A DNA stretch of 64,000 bases, from contig NZ_LGRO01000001.1 of the NCBI RefSeq assembly GCF_001280565.1, forward strand, positions 2,914,001 to 2,978,000, given 5' to 3'. A program made the translations under genes and the position numbers. Below are positions 18,018-25,578 of this stretch, in pieces. Origin of the DNA: Sulfobacillus thermosulfidooxidans (GTDB lineage: Bacteria; Bacillota; Sulfobacillia; Sulfobacillales; Sulfobacillaceae). The notes under the pieces were generated by a model. It had not been told where the DNA came from, did no database searches, and saw only the letters and a list, made by a program, of their open reading frames with translations. Within the stretch, counting starts at the first letter, position 1. Each line of letters starts with the position of its first letter.

Positions 18018-19418
18018 TTGAGTTGGCGTTCCGAACGAAAGAGCAAAACCATCTCAGAGGAAGTCGCCATCAACCCCCTGTTTGCGCGCCGGGGAGAAGA
18101 ATCGGTTCCCCGATACCATCTGGCGGAAGAAGGCCTATTGCCGGAAACTGCCTATCAAATTGTCCATGATGAATTGACGTTAGACGGCAGTGCCCGTTTA
18201 AACTTAGCAACTTTTGTGGGCACCTGGATGGAAGTGGAAGCGCAGAAACTGTATGTGGAAGCGGCCAACAAAAATATCATTGATAAAGATGAATATCCTG
18301 AAACCGCGGCCATTGAGGAACGGTGTCTCAAGATCCTTGCTAATTTGTGGAATGCTCCAAATCCTGAAGAAAGTCTTGGGGTTTCCACTACCGGTTCATC
18401 AGAAGCCTGTATGTTAGGCGGTTTGGCTCTAAAAAGACGATGGCAGCTATCTCGTCGGCAACAGGGAAAGGATACCCTTCATCCTAATATTGTCTTTAGT
18501 TCTGCGGTGCAAGTGGTTTGGGAGAAGTTTGCTAATTATTTTGAAGTGGAACCGCGTTATGTCGATATTACCCCTGAACATCCCTATTTGACGCCAGAAG
18601 GTGTGCTGGATGCAGTAGACGAAAATACTATCGGCGTGGTACCAATTTTAGGGGTGACATATACGGGGAGTTATGAACCTGTTGCCAGTATTGCGCATGC
18701 TTTAGACGATTTAGAGAAACGTACGGGCATGTCTGTTCCCATTCATGTGGATGCCGCATCGGGAGGATTTGTGGCGCCTTTTTTGCAACCCGATCTGCTA
18801 TGGGATTTTAGACTTCCTCGAGTGCATTCTATCAATACTTCGGGCCACAAATATGGATTAGTTTACCCCGGATTAGGATGGATTCTCTGGCGTGATCAGA
18901 CGCTATTACCAAAAGAATTAATCTTTAATGTGTCCTATTTAGGAGGGAGTATGCCCACTTTTGGGCTCAATTTTTCTCGACCCGGTGCCCAAGTTCTCCT
19001 GCAATATTATAATTTTCTGCGCTTGGGACGTCAGGGCTATCACATGGTGCAAAAGGCCTGTCAGGATGTGGCCCATTTTTTGTCACAAGAAATTGGAGCC
19101 ATGGATCCTTTTGAACTAATAACTGACGGATCAGATTTACCCGTTTTCGCATGGCGAAAAAAACCGGAAGAGCATCCTTTATGGACATTGGAAGACTTGT
19201 CTTTTGTGCTGCGCGAACGAGGATGGCAAGTTCCCGCTTATCCCTTACCCGCAAAGATGCAAGATATTACGATTATGCGCGTTGTGGTTCGAAACAGTTT
19301 TTCCATGGACATGGCACAGCTCTTTTTAGATGATTTAAAACGGGCTGTGGGGTATTTGGAAGGGCTCGATCATCCGTTTCCGCAAGCACTGCGACAACAC
19401 AAAGCATTTCATCCTTAG
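18018..19418 (+). CDS. gadB: Glutamate decarboxylase
   Basis: A PLP enzyme that converts glutamate to GABA and CO2 while consuming a proton, a cytoplasmic acid-resistance reaction. The PLP lysine is K278 in 'TSGHKYGLVYPG'. 'HVDAASGGFVAPF' supplies the cofactor Asp region, and the C-terminus 'HKAFHP' resembles the pH-sensitive tail of Gad enzymes. A TTG at 18018, 8 nt after AAGGAG, is preferred. It gives 466 residues, the same length as E. coli GadB, whereas the frame open from 17985 has no ribosome site. The gene is alone on its strand; no antiporter is adjacent. Confidence 0.9.
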   Translation: MSWRSERKSKTISEEVAINPLFARRGEESVPRYHLAEEGLLPETAYQIVHDELTLDGSARLNLATFVGTWMEVEAQKLYVEAANKNIIDKDEYPETAAIEERCLKILANLWNAPNPEESLGVSTTGSSEACMLGGLALKRRWQLSRRQQGKDTLHPNIVFSSAVQVVWEKFANYFEVEPRYVDITPEHPYLTPEGVLDAVDENTIGVVPILGVTYTGSYEPVASIAHALDDLEKRTGMSVPIHVDAASGGFVAPFLQPDLLWDFRLPRVHSINTSGHKYGLVYPGLGWILWRDQTLLPKELIFNVSYLGGSMPTFGLNFSRPGAQVLLQYYNFLRLGRQGYHMVQKACQDVAHFLSQEIGAMDPFELITDGSDLPVFAWRKKPEEHPLWTLEDLSFVLRERGWQVPAYPLPAKMQDITIMRVVVRNSFSMDMAQLFLDDLKRAVGYLEGLDHPFPQALRQHKAFHP

Positions 19419-19471
19419 ATAGTCCTGGTCAGATGGAGGTCAATGGGTAAGTGTAGAAAATCGTCCCGGCT

Positions 19472-20122
19472 CTATAAGCCATCAAGAACTGTCCAATTTT
19501 TGAGGTGTGTGGCATCAAGAACGGTGATGTAACCATGACCATGGCTAATGAGATGATTGGAGGAGAGTAAATGGAGCGTTCGCGTAATCGTTTCTCGTTG
19601 AACACCAAGCATCCGTGCAAGTTCTTCGTGTGTAATGCGAATATGTGGACCCATTCGTTCTGTCAAGAGACTTAAAATGCCCGCAACTTGGGCGGCAACC
19701 GGGCGGCCTTTGGTATCAGCTATGGTTTCTTGAACAAGTCTTAAACGTGTTGCTAGCGTGCGGCACAGGGCTATGGAAAATTCAGGGATTTGATGTTGGA
19801 GATTCGTTACGTGATCTCTTGATATCCACAAGATGCTCGTTGGGGTTTCCATCGCTTTGGCCGTAGCAGGGTAGGGACTTTTATCCCAAAGACCGGCGAT
19901 GCCAATAATGTCTCCGGGTAACCAAATTCCAGTCGCAAAAACGTAGCCGTCAGAACTAGTTCGTTCCACCGAAATCCGTCCTTCTAAGACAATCCAAAGA
20001 CCAGTAGTTTCCTCTCCTTGATAAAATATTACTTCTCCTGTGGTAAATTTTCGGGTCAGGCTTGACGCTTCTAAGATGGGAACAGGGATAGAAGATAATA
20101 ACGGGATTTGATTCGGTAACAC
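19472..20122 (-). CDS. CRP/FNR-family transcription regulator
   Basis: A 216-residue regulator. The N-terminal cyclic-nucleotide-binding-type beta barrel ('FTTGEVIFYQGEETTGLWIV') and the long dimer helix ('IALCRTLATRLRLVQETI') precede a C-terminal winged helix ('ITHEELARMLGVQRETITRTL'). The recognition helix has RETITR, the same R-E-x3-R pattern by which CRP reads GTGA. This matches the three boxes at 12.7, 17.0 and 17.2 kb. There is no cysteine cluster as in FNR, so it is probably not an Fe-S oxygen sensor; the effector could be a nucleotide, haem or NO. It lies 134 nt downstream of the broken diguanylate cyclase gene. Confidence 0.85.
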   Translation of the reverse strand: MLPNQIPLLSSIPVPILEASSLTRKFTTGEVIFYQGEETTGLWIVLEGRISVERTSSDGYVFATGIWLPGDIIGIAGLWDKSPYPATAKAMETPTSILWISRDHVTNLQHQIPEFSIALCRTLATRLRLVQETIADTKGRPVAAQVAGILSLLTERMGPHIRITHEELARMLGVQRETITRTLHLLSSNHLISHGHGYITVLDATHLKNWTVLDGL

Positions 20123-20256
20123 GCGTCATCCCTCCGGCATTTATATCCATTGATATGCGATAATTAGCGAGCGGATCAGTTTTGATACCCTTATCAGGAC
20201 TTGCTTTTAAGAATAACACGCGAATCGACGATTGCGCAGGATGGGTCGTTTACCAA

Positions 20257-20770
20257 TCACAAGGTTGTCGAGTAGTGATGGTGTCCAGTCTTTTGCTGGT
20301 ACATGGCATGATCCGAGCGTATTACCGCTTCATCAAAGTGCCCACCCATGGGCTCCCAACTCCAAACCACACTGATGCCGAGATTTATAACATGCCCTGG
20401 AGAGATGGTGAAGGGGACTGTTTCAATAGCCTCTTGAATACGCGAAAGGATTTGGGCACCATCATCAGAGTCTGTGCCAGGAAAAATCATCACAAACTCA
20501 TCACCGCCAAGGCGAATGATTTGATCCTCTGGGCGGCAAATATTTTTTAAACGAGCAACGGTTTGACGCAAAATATTATCGCCGGCTGCATGTCCAAACT
20601 GATCGTTAACCTCTTTAAATCGGTCGAGATCACAAAACAAAAGTCCTAGAGATGTCGATTGGAGTAGGGATGTCGCATAAATCTGTCCGAAGCTGCGAGT
20701 CATTGCCCCGGTTAATTCGTCGACTGTCAGTTGTTGATGGGTACGTTTGACTTGTTGGCGCAGTTCAAAC
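20257..20770 (-). pseudogene. 3' fragment of a diguanylate cyclase (GGDEF domain), cut off by an IS element
   Basis: The frame stays open from the IS right end (about 20770) through 'QLTVDELTGAMTR', 'LFCDLDRFKEVNDQFGH' and 'IIRLGGDEFVMIFPG'. The GGDEF active site is intact, and an inhibitory c-di-GMP site RxxD ('RPED') lies five residues before it. The linker upstream of the domain runs straight into the IS. The N-terminal sensor half is found on the far side at 22.6-23.3 kb. An internal ATG at 20703 could allow a bare GGDEF domain to be made, but it has no good ribosome site and would lose part of the domain's first helix. Confidence 0.85.
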
Positions 20771-20950
20771 CTTGAACCTCCCCGCCCTAAAGGACGGAGA
20801 TTCTGGGGGAACCCCCGTGGCTGCGTCGCGGGTCGTGAGACCCTCGGAGTGACCCTCCTGACTCGCCACCGCTTATCCCGCCAGCAATTTCCCGGGGCTC
20901 AGCCGGACTACGCCTTAACGCCCTTTTGAGAAGGACGGGACGGCGATACG
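20771..20950 (-). ncRNA. Predicted omega-RNA scaffold of the IS605-type element
   Basis: The right-end hairpin and the GC-rich sequence overlapping the last codons of tnpB correspond to the usual site of the guide RNA for TnpB. The guide would be the flanking target sequence downstream of TTCAA, that is, the GGDEF gene itself. This is inference from element architecture. Confidence 0.5.
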
Positions 20951-22097
20951 TGATCCGTTGGGGTACCAAGAACTCCCCGGGGCGAATCGCCCCATGCATC
21001 CCCTTGTTGAGGATGTTCACCGCCCCGACGCCGTCGCGGTGCGCCCGATAGCCACAGGCGCGACAACGGTAGGTGCGGCCCGCCACCTTGGTGAGATGGC
21101 CACAATGCGGACACGTTTGGGACGTGTACGCCTCACGGATTTTTACGAGCTGGATGCCATGTCGACGAAGCTTGTATTCCAAGTATTGTTCTAACCGCCC
21201 GAACTCCAGCGCCCCCACCTCTTGGTTGGTCCGCCGGGATCGACGGTGTCGTTGGTGGTGGTTGAGGGTCCCAAGATCCCCCACGTACAAGAGGGTGATG
21301 CCGTAAGCGAGACAAAACGCGACGATCTGATTGGCTGCATGATGCAAGGCGTTGCGGGCGACCCGTTCGGCTTTCTGGCTGGTGCGGTATTGGGCGCGGT
21401 TCAGACGCTGGCGTCGTCGTGACCCGGGTTGCGTGCGAGCCCGTTTCTTGCGGAGTTTGGCTTGGGCCTTGGCCCGACCCTGCTTCACGGACCGCAAGCC
21501 CCGCCCGGAAATCGCCAAGGCTTCTTGGCCATCCGTTACCATGCCCAAATGAATCACGCCGATATCCAGCCCTCCGGCTTTGCCAGACGCCATGGGCACG
21601 GGATCGGGAATCTCACGGGTGATGGTGATGTAGAGTTCCCCAAAGCCCAACTCGGCCTGGACCACCCGCCCGGGAGGCATCGCCTCCGGAAGATGCACCC
21701 GAATGGGTTCACGCCCCCGTCCGCGGGGTAAAAGCAGATGCGGGCCTTGCCTCTTAAGCGCTTGGCCCTTAAAGATGGGGTTAAAGTATCGGCGGAACCG
21801 CCAGGGATACCGGGCCTGCTGATCCCCGTTCTGCCGTTTGGTGCGCACGCCGTCAATCGTCGCGCAGAATTTCTCGATGAGGGCTTGGACGATTTGCGAG
21901 TGGAGCGGGAAGCGTTGCTTGAAATGCGCCTTGAGTTGGGATTCCGTCGGCCACGGCCAATGCCGCCGCCGACAGAAACGATGAATCTTGACCAAACGCG
22001 TCCACAAGTCCCCCGCGGCGCGGCGCGCTGCCGACGCTTTGTCCCATTCCGTGGGGGACAGAGCAACCCGATAGGTGAAGACCGTCGTCTCTTGCAC
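20787..22097 (-). CDS. tnpB: TnpB RNA-guided nuclease, variant active site
   Basis: A 436-residue TnpB, complete from a GTG start with an AAAGGGGGGG ribosome site. RuvC-I Asp is in 'GGLDIGVIHLG' and RuvC-III Asp in 'AHRDGVGAVNIL'. The zinc ribbon is 'CPHCG' and 'CRACG'. The RuvC-II position reads 'LLYVGDLGTL', with Gly where the catalytic Glu normally stands (compare 'VIAIEDL' in the other TnpB here). A conserved-looking Glu in 'VKIREAYTSQTC' may replace it, as reported for TnpB clades with relocated RuvC-II residues. The last 65 or so residues overlap the predicted omega-RNA and are low-complexity. It would cut DNA at guide-matched sites. Confidence 0.85.
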   Translation of the reverse strand: MQETTVFTYRVALSPTEWDKASAARRAAGDLWTRLVKIHRFCRRRHWPWPTESQLKAHFKQRFPLHSQIVQALIEKFCATIDGVRTKRQNGDQQARYPWRFRRYFNPIFKGQALKRQGPHLLLPRGRGREPIRVHLPEAMPPGRVVQAELGFGELYITITREIPDPVPMASGKAGGLDIGVIHLGMVTDGQEALAISGRGLRSVKQGRAKAQAKLRKKRARTQPGSRRRQRLNRAQYRTSQKAERVARNALHHAANQIVAFCLAYGITLLYVGDLGTLNHHQRHRRSRRTNQEVGALEFGRLEQYLEYKLRRHGIQLVKIREAYTSQTCPHCGHLTKVAGRTYRCRACGYRAHRDGVGAVNILNKGMHGAIRPGEFLVPQRITYRRPVLLKRALRRSPAEPREIAGGISGGESGGSLRGSHDPRRSHGGSPRISVL

Positions 22098-22150
22098 GGA
22101 GCACCCCCCCCTTTCTTGACGAACCGTTACGGTAATTATACGCGTGGTCT

Positions 22151-22566
22151 ATGGTGAAAACAAACGATGACCGAACGGGCCGGCATGGTGTGTTTCACTG
22201 ACATGTTCACTGGGTCTTTGTGGCCCAGTATCGGCGGTGGGTCTTGACGCAAGACATCGTGGAGGACCTGCGGACCATGTTTGCCGATGTGTGCCGGGAC
22301 TTTGAAGCCCCTTGAGAGGAATTCGACGGCGAGCGGGACCATGGGCATTTGCTGATCACCTACCCACCTAAGGTCGCCCTGTCTCGACGGGTGAATAGCC
22401 TCCAAGGCGTCTCATCCCGCCTGATCCGCCAAAAACATGACCCCCTATCGAGCGAGCGCTATGGGGCGGCAGCCTCTGGTCCCCCAGTTATTTTGCCGGA
22501 TCCGCAGGCGGAGCACCTTTGTCGATCATCAAACAATACATCGAACAGCAGGAAACCCCGGATTGA
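22151..22566 (+). pseudogene. tnpA: TnpA Y1 transposase of the IS605-type element, inactivated
   Basis: The frame starts 'VKTNDDRTGRHGVFH' and continues 'VAQYRRWVLTQDIVEDL', the HUH-like region 'GERDHGHLLITYPPK', then 'NSLQGVSSRLIRQ'. After a frameshift near 22455 it ends with 'PLSIIKQYIEQQETPD', which contains the catalytic Tyr. Two in-frame TGA codons (after 'GVFH' and after 'DFEAP') and the frameshift make it non-functional. HUH reads HGH, which is also abnormal. It diverges from tnpB. Confidence 0.85.
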
Positions 22567-22569
22567 CCC

Positions 22570-23283
22570 CTACGGGGTCAGCGCCTGATATCTCCGCCCT
22601 GCAGTCCGGAGTTTTACGGCGCATCCCGATAAAATCGCCCAAAGAAATAATCCGCCAATCCAAATTGTCGGATAATCAGTACGGTGATGTTGAATCCACC
22701 AAATGTCATGCACGAAAAGTGCAGTGGTCAATAATCCAGCTAACATGTAGATTACGCTTTGTTTCCGTGGCCGTTTCCAAAACGAATAGATACTCAACCC
22801 CACAATGGCTGTGGCACCGCCACCATAAATCAGAACTTTGACGACGATAATCGCCCAACTAGGATGAACGATGGCGATCCAAAACCCGTCGGGAATGGGT
22901 TTGAGAACAGGATTCCATGCAAGTCCGGGGAGATTAAGGAGAATGAAAAAAGCTATGCCAATAACCCAGAGGACAGCAAAATGGCGCCATTTACGCAGGT
23001 GTAATAATGCCAGTTGGGCATCAATGACAGCGACTTCGGTAAGATAGGCAGTGGGGAGAAAAAACCGGCTCCAGATGCGAGCACTCTCTTCGTCTTGGCT
23101 CATCAACAACAAGGCGAATACCGCCCAAAAGATACTCCCTAAAAACATAATCAGAACCACTGGCCTGGCGATACGGTCCCAAAAGCTACCCCAATAGCTT
23201 GAAATTAAGGCTCCGGATACTAAGTAAACCAAAGACGTCGCCCAAAGAGGAACGATAGCCCAAGGCATCGATAAGTGATCCAT
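22570..23283 (-). pseudogene. 5' fragment of a 7TM-GGDEF diguanylate cyclase (membrane sensor half)
   Basis: A 237-residue frame with seven predicted membrane helices at about residues 9-28, 39-60, 73-93, 102-120, 139-165, 174-192 and 200-220, like the N-terminal 7TM sensor of histidine kinases and diguanylate cyclases. After the last helix comes a charged linker 'KLRTAGRRYQ'. The stop codon (22570-22572) lies inside the left-end hairpin of the IS, so the native gene did not end here. On the other side the linker resumes as 'ELRQQVKRTHQQ' and leads to the GGDEF domain. A truncated membrane protein may still be made. Confidence 0.75.
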
Positions 23284-23380
23284 GACACTTCTCCCGCGTC
23301 TATCAAATCGTTTTCATAATGCCATTCTTTCGAATAAACATCTACTACACAATCACAAAAATGTTGAAACATTCTTGATG

Positions 23381-23635
23381 TCAAAGAAGTGGCATGGGTT
23401 TTTCAAAATCCTCTTGCCATTTTACAAGACGAAAAATCCAGCGTTTAGGCCCTTCTTCATCCATATGAACACGTCCACCTGGCCGCAGTTGTTGAAATTC
23501 CTGGATGAAGGGAGCGGGATTGTGATTGGCTTCTAAAATGAGCGTGTCGCCAATTGTGAGATTGTCAAAGGCTTTAAGTAAATGCCAATGACGGTGTTTA
23601 GCGGGAAATTGAGATACTTTTTTCTGGTAAATCAT
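23381..23635 (-). CDS. DUF2249 protein, single domain
   Basis: An 84-residue protein, start ATG at 23635 with AAGAAGGGG ribosome site; the longer open frame upstream has no family similarity. The DUF2249 pattern is visible: 'HWHLLKAFDNLTIGDTLIL', 'NHNPAPFIQEF' and a closing 'EGPKRWIFRLVKW'. It is divergent from the cytochrome b gene and near the broken 7TM-GGDEF gene. The function is unknown; DUF2249 proteins recur with NO and anaerobic respiratory genes, and this is one of three such genes in the window. Confidence 0.75.
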   Translation of the reverse strand: MIYQKKVSQFPAKHRHWHLLKAFDNLTIGDTLILEANHNPAPFIQEFQQLRPGGRVHMDEEGPKRWIFRLVKWQEDFEKPMPLL

Positions 23636-23914
23636 GAAGCACCCCTTCTTTGGTAATTTGTGGGAAGTTTTTCTCATCCCTTGTCTTTTCAATTTTATGT
23701 CTTGTTGTGCCTGGACACATCGGCCATTTGGGATGCCTAAATGAAGCAATGCCAAAGAGCTACCAAAATTTCGTAAAAATAATACATTTGTTATCAAGAT
23801 TTGATACGTTATAACTATCTCGGCACGATGATTCGATTTCAAAAAAGTCGGCCTGCGCCAAGTTTGTTCTGATATCGATAATGAATGCAAAAATGATGGC
23901 AGGGAGGGAAGCTG

Positions 23915-24574
23915 ATGAATTTAACACTGATTTTACGACAAAAGATGGGGAAATTGTTTTCGCTTGATACCTGGCTTCCCACAGAATTGCCAGAGTATGC
24001 TACGGGCTTTATGTATACTTTAGGATCTTTAACCGCCTCCAGTTTTGTGATCCTCTTGCTTTCTGGGATTGTGATGGCAGCGAATGGACCACAGTGGTGG
24101 ACTATTTCTCATCTGGGGTTTTTTGTCCGGGGTGTTCATTTTTGGTCTGTGCAAGCGTTCTTTTTCTTTATGGTTATGCATCTATTGCGCGTATTCTTTT
24201 CCGGAGCCTGGCGAGGAGGACGGGAGAGAACCTGGTTATTAGGTACCCTTGCTCTTCTTGTTGCGATACCTACGGCATTTACAGGCTATCTTATGCGCGG
24301 TGATTTTTATTCCCAATGGAATGCGGTTCAGGCTAAAGACGGGCTCAATGCGTTGGGCTTCGCTTGGTTTAACACCTTAAATGCCGGTCAAATGTATGGA
24401 CTGCATGTGATTGTGTTTCCGTTTGTTTTGGGCTACATCATCGCGGTGCATATTGCTATGGTGCGTATTAAAGGCGTCGTGCCGCCCTATCCGACTCATG
24501 AAGAGTTGATCGCCCAAGGGGTTATTAAACCATCCTCACCTAAGGAGGTGCCTCATGTACCATCCGGACATTGA
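23915..24574 (+). CDS. Cytochrome b (b6-type N-terminal subunit)
   Basis: A 219-residue integral membrane protein that carries the two b haems of a quinol-oxidising complex. The four haem ligands are H75 and H89 (13 residues between) and H164 and H179 (14 residues between). The second spacing is that of cytochrome b6 and Gram-positive QcrB, not mitochondrial cytochrome b. Four membrane helices are evident. The gene overlaps the next by 20 nt, so translation is coupled. A GGAGGGAAG ribosome site precedes the ATG. No Rieske gene is adjacent. Confidence 0.88.
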   Translation: MNLTLILRQKMGKLFSLDTWLPTELPEYATGFMYTLGSLTASSFVILLLSGIVMAANGPQWWTISHLGFFVRGVHFWSVQAFFFFMVMHLLRVFFSGAWRGGRERTWLLGTLALLVAIPTAFTGYLMRGDFYSQWNAVQAKDGLNALGFAWFNTLNAGQMYGLHVIVFPFVLGYIIAVHIAMVRIKGVVPPYPTHEELIAQGVIKPSSPKEVPHVPSGH

Positions 24575-25499
24575 TGTAACTCACCGCTATAAATATATTC
24601 CGGCCGATTTTGCCAAGCACTTGCTGAGCACCACGATTGTAATAGCGATTTTGACCATCTTGTTGTCGGCAATTTTTCATGAACCCGTCCGACCAGCGAT
24701 AAAAATTAGCCAATATGCCAGAGAGCATCCCTTAGGTTTCGTCAAGGTGGCGATGGGTGACTTAGATGGGCAAGGCGAAATTGCCAATTATGGGCCGCCT
24801 TACAATAATGGAAATGGTTCAGTCCAGGATTTTGTGCAACGATGGGTCGGCATCTTGCACCCCGTTTATCCGCGGGAAGATTTTATTCTCAAACCATTAC
24901 AATATGCTGCGTCTATCAATCCCCATTTCAATCCGCCACTGCAGCAATTTTTAGCGGCCAGTCCCAGTCAACAAACACAGTGGGAAAGGGCTTACAATCA
25001 GGTGTTGCCTAAAGCAAAATACATCAATGGTCAGATCATTGTACCTCCAGCTCCTTATGGTCCGGTTGCATCGTTAATGCAGGATCTTTTGCAATTGGGA
25101 CAAAGTGGATTAATGACGGGAGCCTTAGACCGGAGCCCGGCAGACTACCAGTTTGATAATCAGAACTCGCTGCTGTTTTTGCAAGGCAAACCGCTTCATG
25201 ATGCCGCGGCAAAATTGGAACTCAAAGGCAACCAATGGGGCATTATTCATGAAGAAGATGCGCCATATCCGGGGCCTTGGTGGATGACAATTGTCACCGC
25301 TATCTATCAGATTCCTTTTATTGCCAATGCCTCGGCAGCTGACGCCTTGGCTTTAGGATCCGGTTTAGTCCTCTTCTTATTTCTTATGTTTGCCCCATGG
25401 ATTCCTGTATTGAACCGGCTTCCGAGGTACTTAGGTGTTCACCGATTGATATGGCGGGATTATTACAAAAAATATCATGCTAAGGATTTTCAATTGTAA
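24555..25499 (+). CDS. Cytochrome b-associated membrane subunit with large external domain (subunit IV-like, divergent)
   Basis: A 314-residue partner of the cytochrome b gene. It has one N-terminal helix (about 22-42, 'HLLSTTIVIAILTILLSAIF') and C-terminal helices (about 250-295). Between them is a polar stretch of about 200 residues without Cys or a c-type haem motif, probably outside the membrane. The PEWY quinol-site motif of normal subunit IV is absent. 'AIFHEPVRPAIKISQYAREHP' resembles the start of b6f-like subunit IV from acidophilic Gram-positives. A strong terminator follows. The role as quinol-complex subunit follows from the overlap; the external domain is unexplained. Confidence 0.6.
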   Translation: MYHPDIDVTHRYKYIPADFAKHLLSTTIVIAILTILLSAIFHEPVRPAIKISQYAREHPLGFVKVAMGDLDGQGEIANYGPPYNNGNGSVQDFVQRWVGILHPVYPREDFILKPLQYAASINPHFNPPLQQFLAASPSQQTQWERAYNQVLPKAKYINGQIIVPPAPYGPVASLMQDLLQLGQSGLMTGALDRSPADYQFDNQNSLLFLQGKPLHDAAAKLELKGNQWGIIHEEDAPYPGPWWMTIVTAIYQIPFIANASAADALALGSGLVLFLFLMFAPWIPVLNRLPRYLGVHRLIWRDYYKKYHAKDFQL

Positions 25500-25526
25500 A
25501 CGAGTCCACAGTATTTGGGAATGGAT

Positions 25527-25566
25527 GGGGAGAAATCGTTCAGCCGTGGGATTTCTCCCCGTTTTT
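25527..25566. terminator. Terminator between cytochrome b operon and flavoprotein gene
   Basis: GGGGAGAAATC (25527-25537) pairs with GATTTCTCCCC (25550-25560), followed by GTTTTT. It ends the plus-strand cytochrome operon. Confidence 0.85.
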
Positions 25567-25578
25567 GACCTTCGCCAT

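Larger units (their letters stand above)
20771..22585 (-). mobile_element. IS605-type element with intact TnpB, dead TnpA
   Basis: A roughly 1.8-kb element in IS605 layout, with tnpA and tnpB divergent. In tnpB orientation the right end carries the classic CTCCGTCCT/GGGCGGGGAG imperfect hairpin (plus-strand 20778-20799), followed by TTCAA. The left end carries a TGACCCC-GTA-GGGGTCA hairpin (22564-22580). It lies between the two halves of a 7TM-GGDEF gene and has a clearly higher GC content than its surroundings. Exact cleavage points were not determined. Confidence 0.8.

Noticed and set aside
22136-22405. Minus-strand 89-residue frame between tnpB and the 7TM fragment
   Set aside because: It is the antisense of the tnpA remnant, whose plus-strand reading matches Y1 transposases.
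23636-23890. Longer N-terminus for the DUF2249 protein
   Set aside because: The extra 85 residues show no family similarity and the ATG at 23635 has a good ribosome site.
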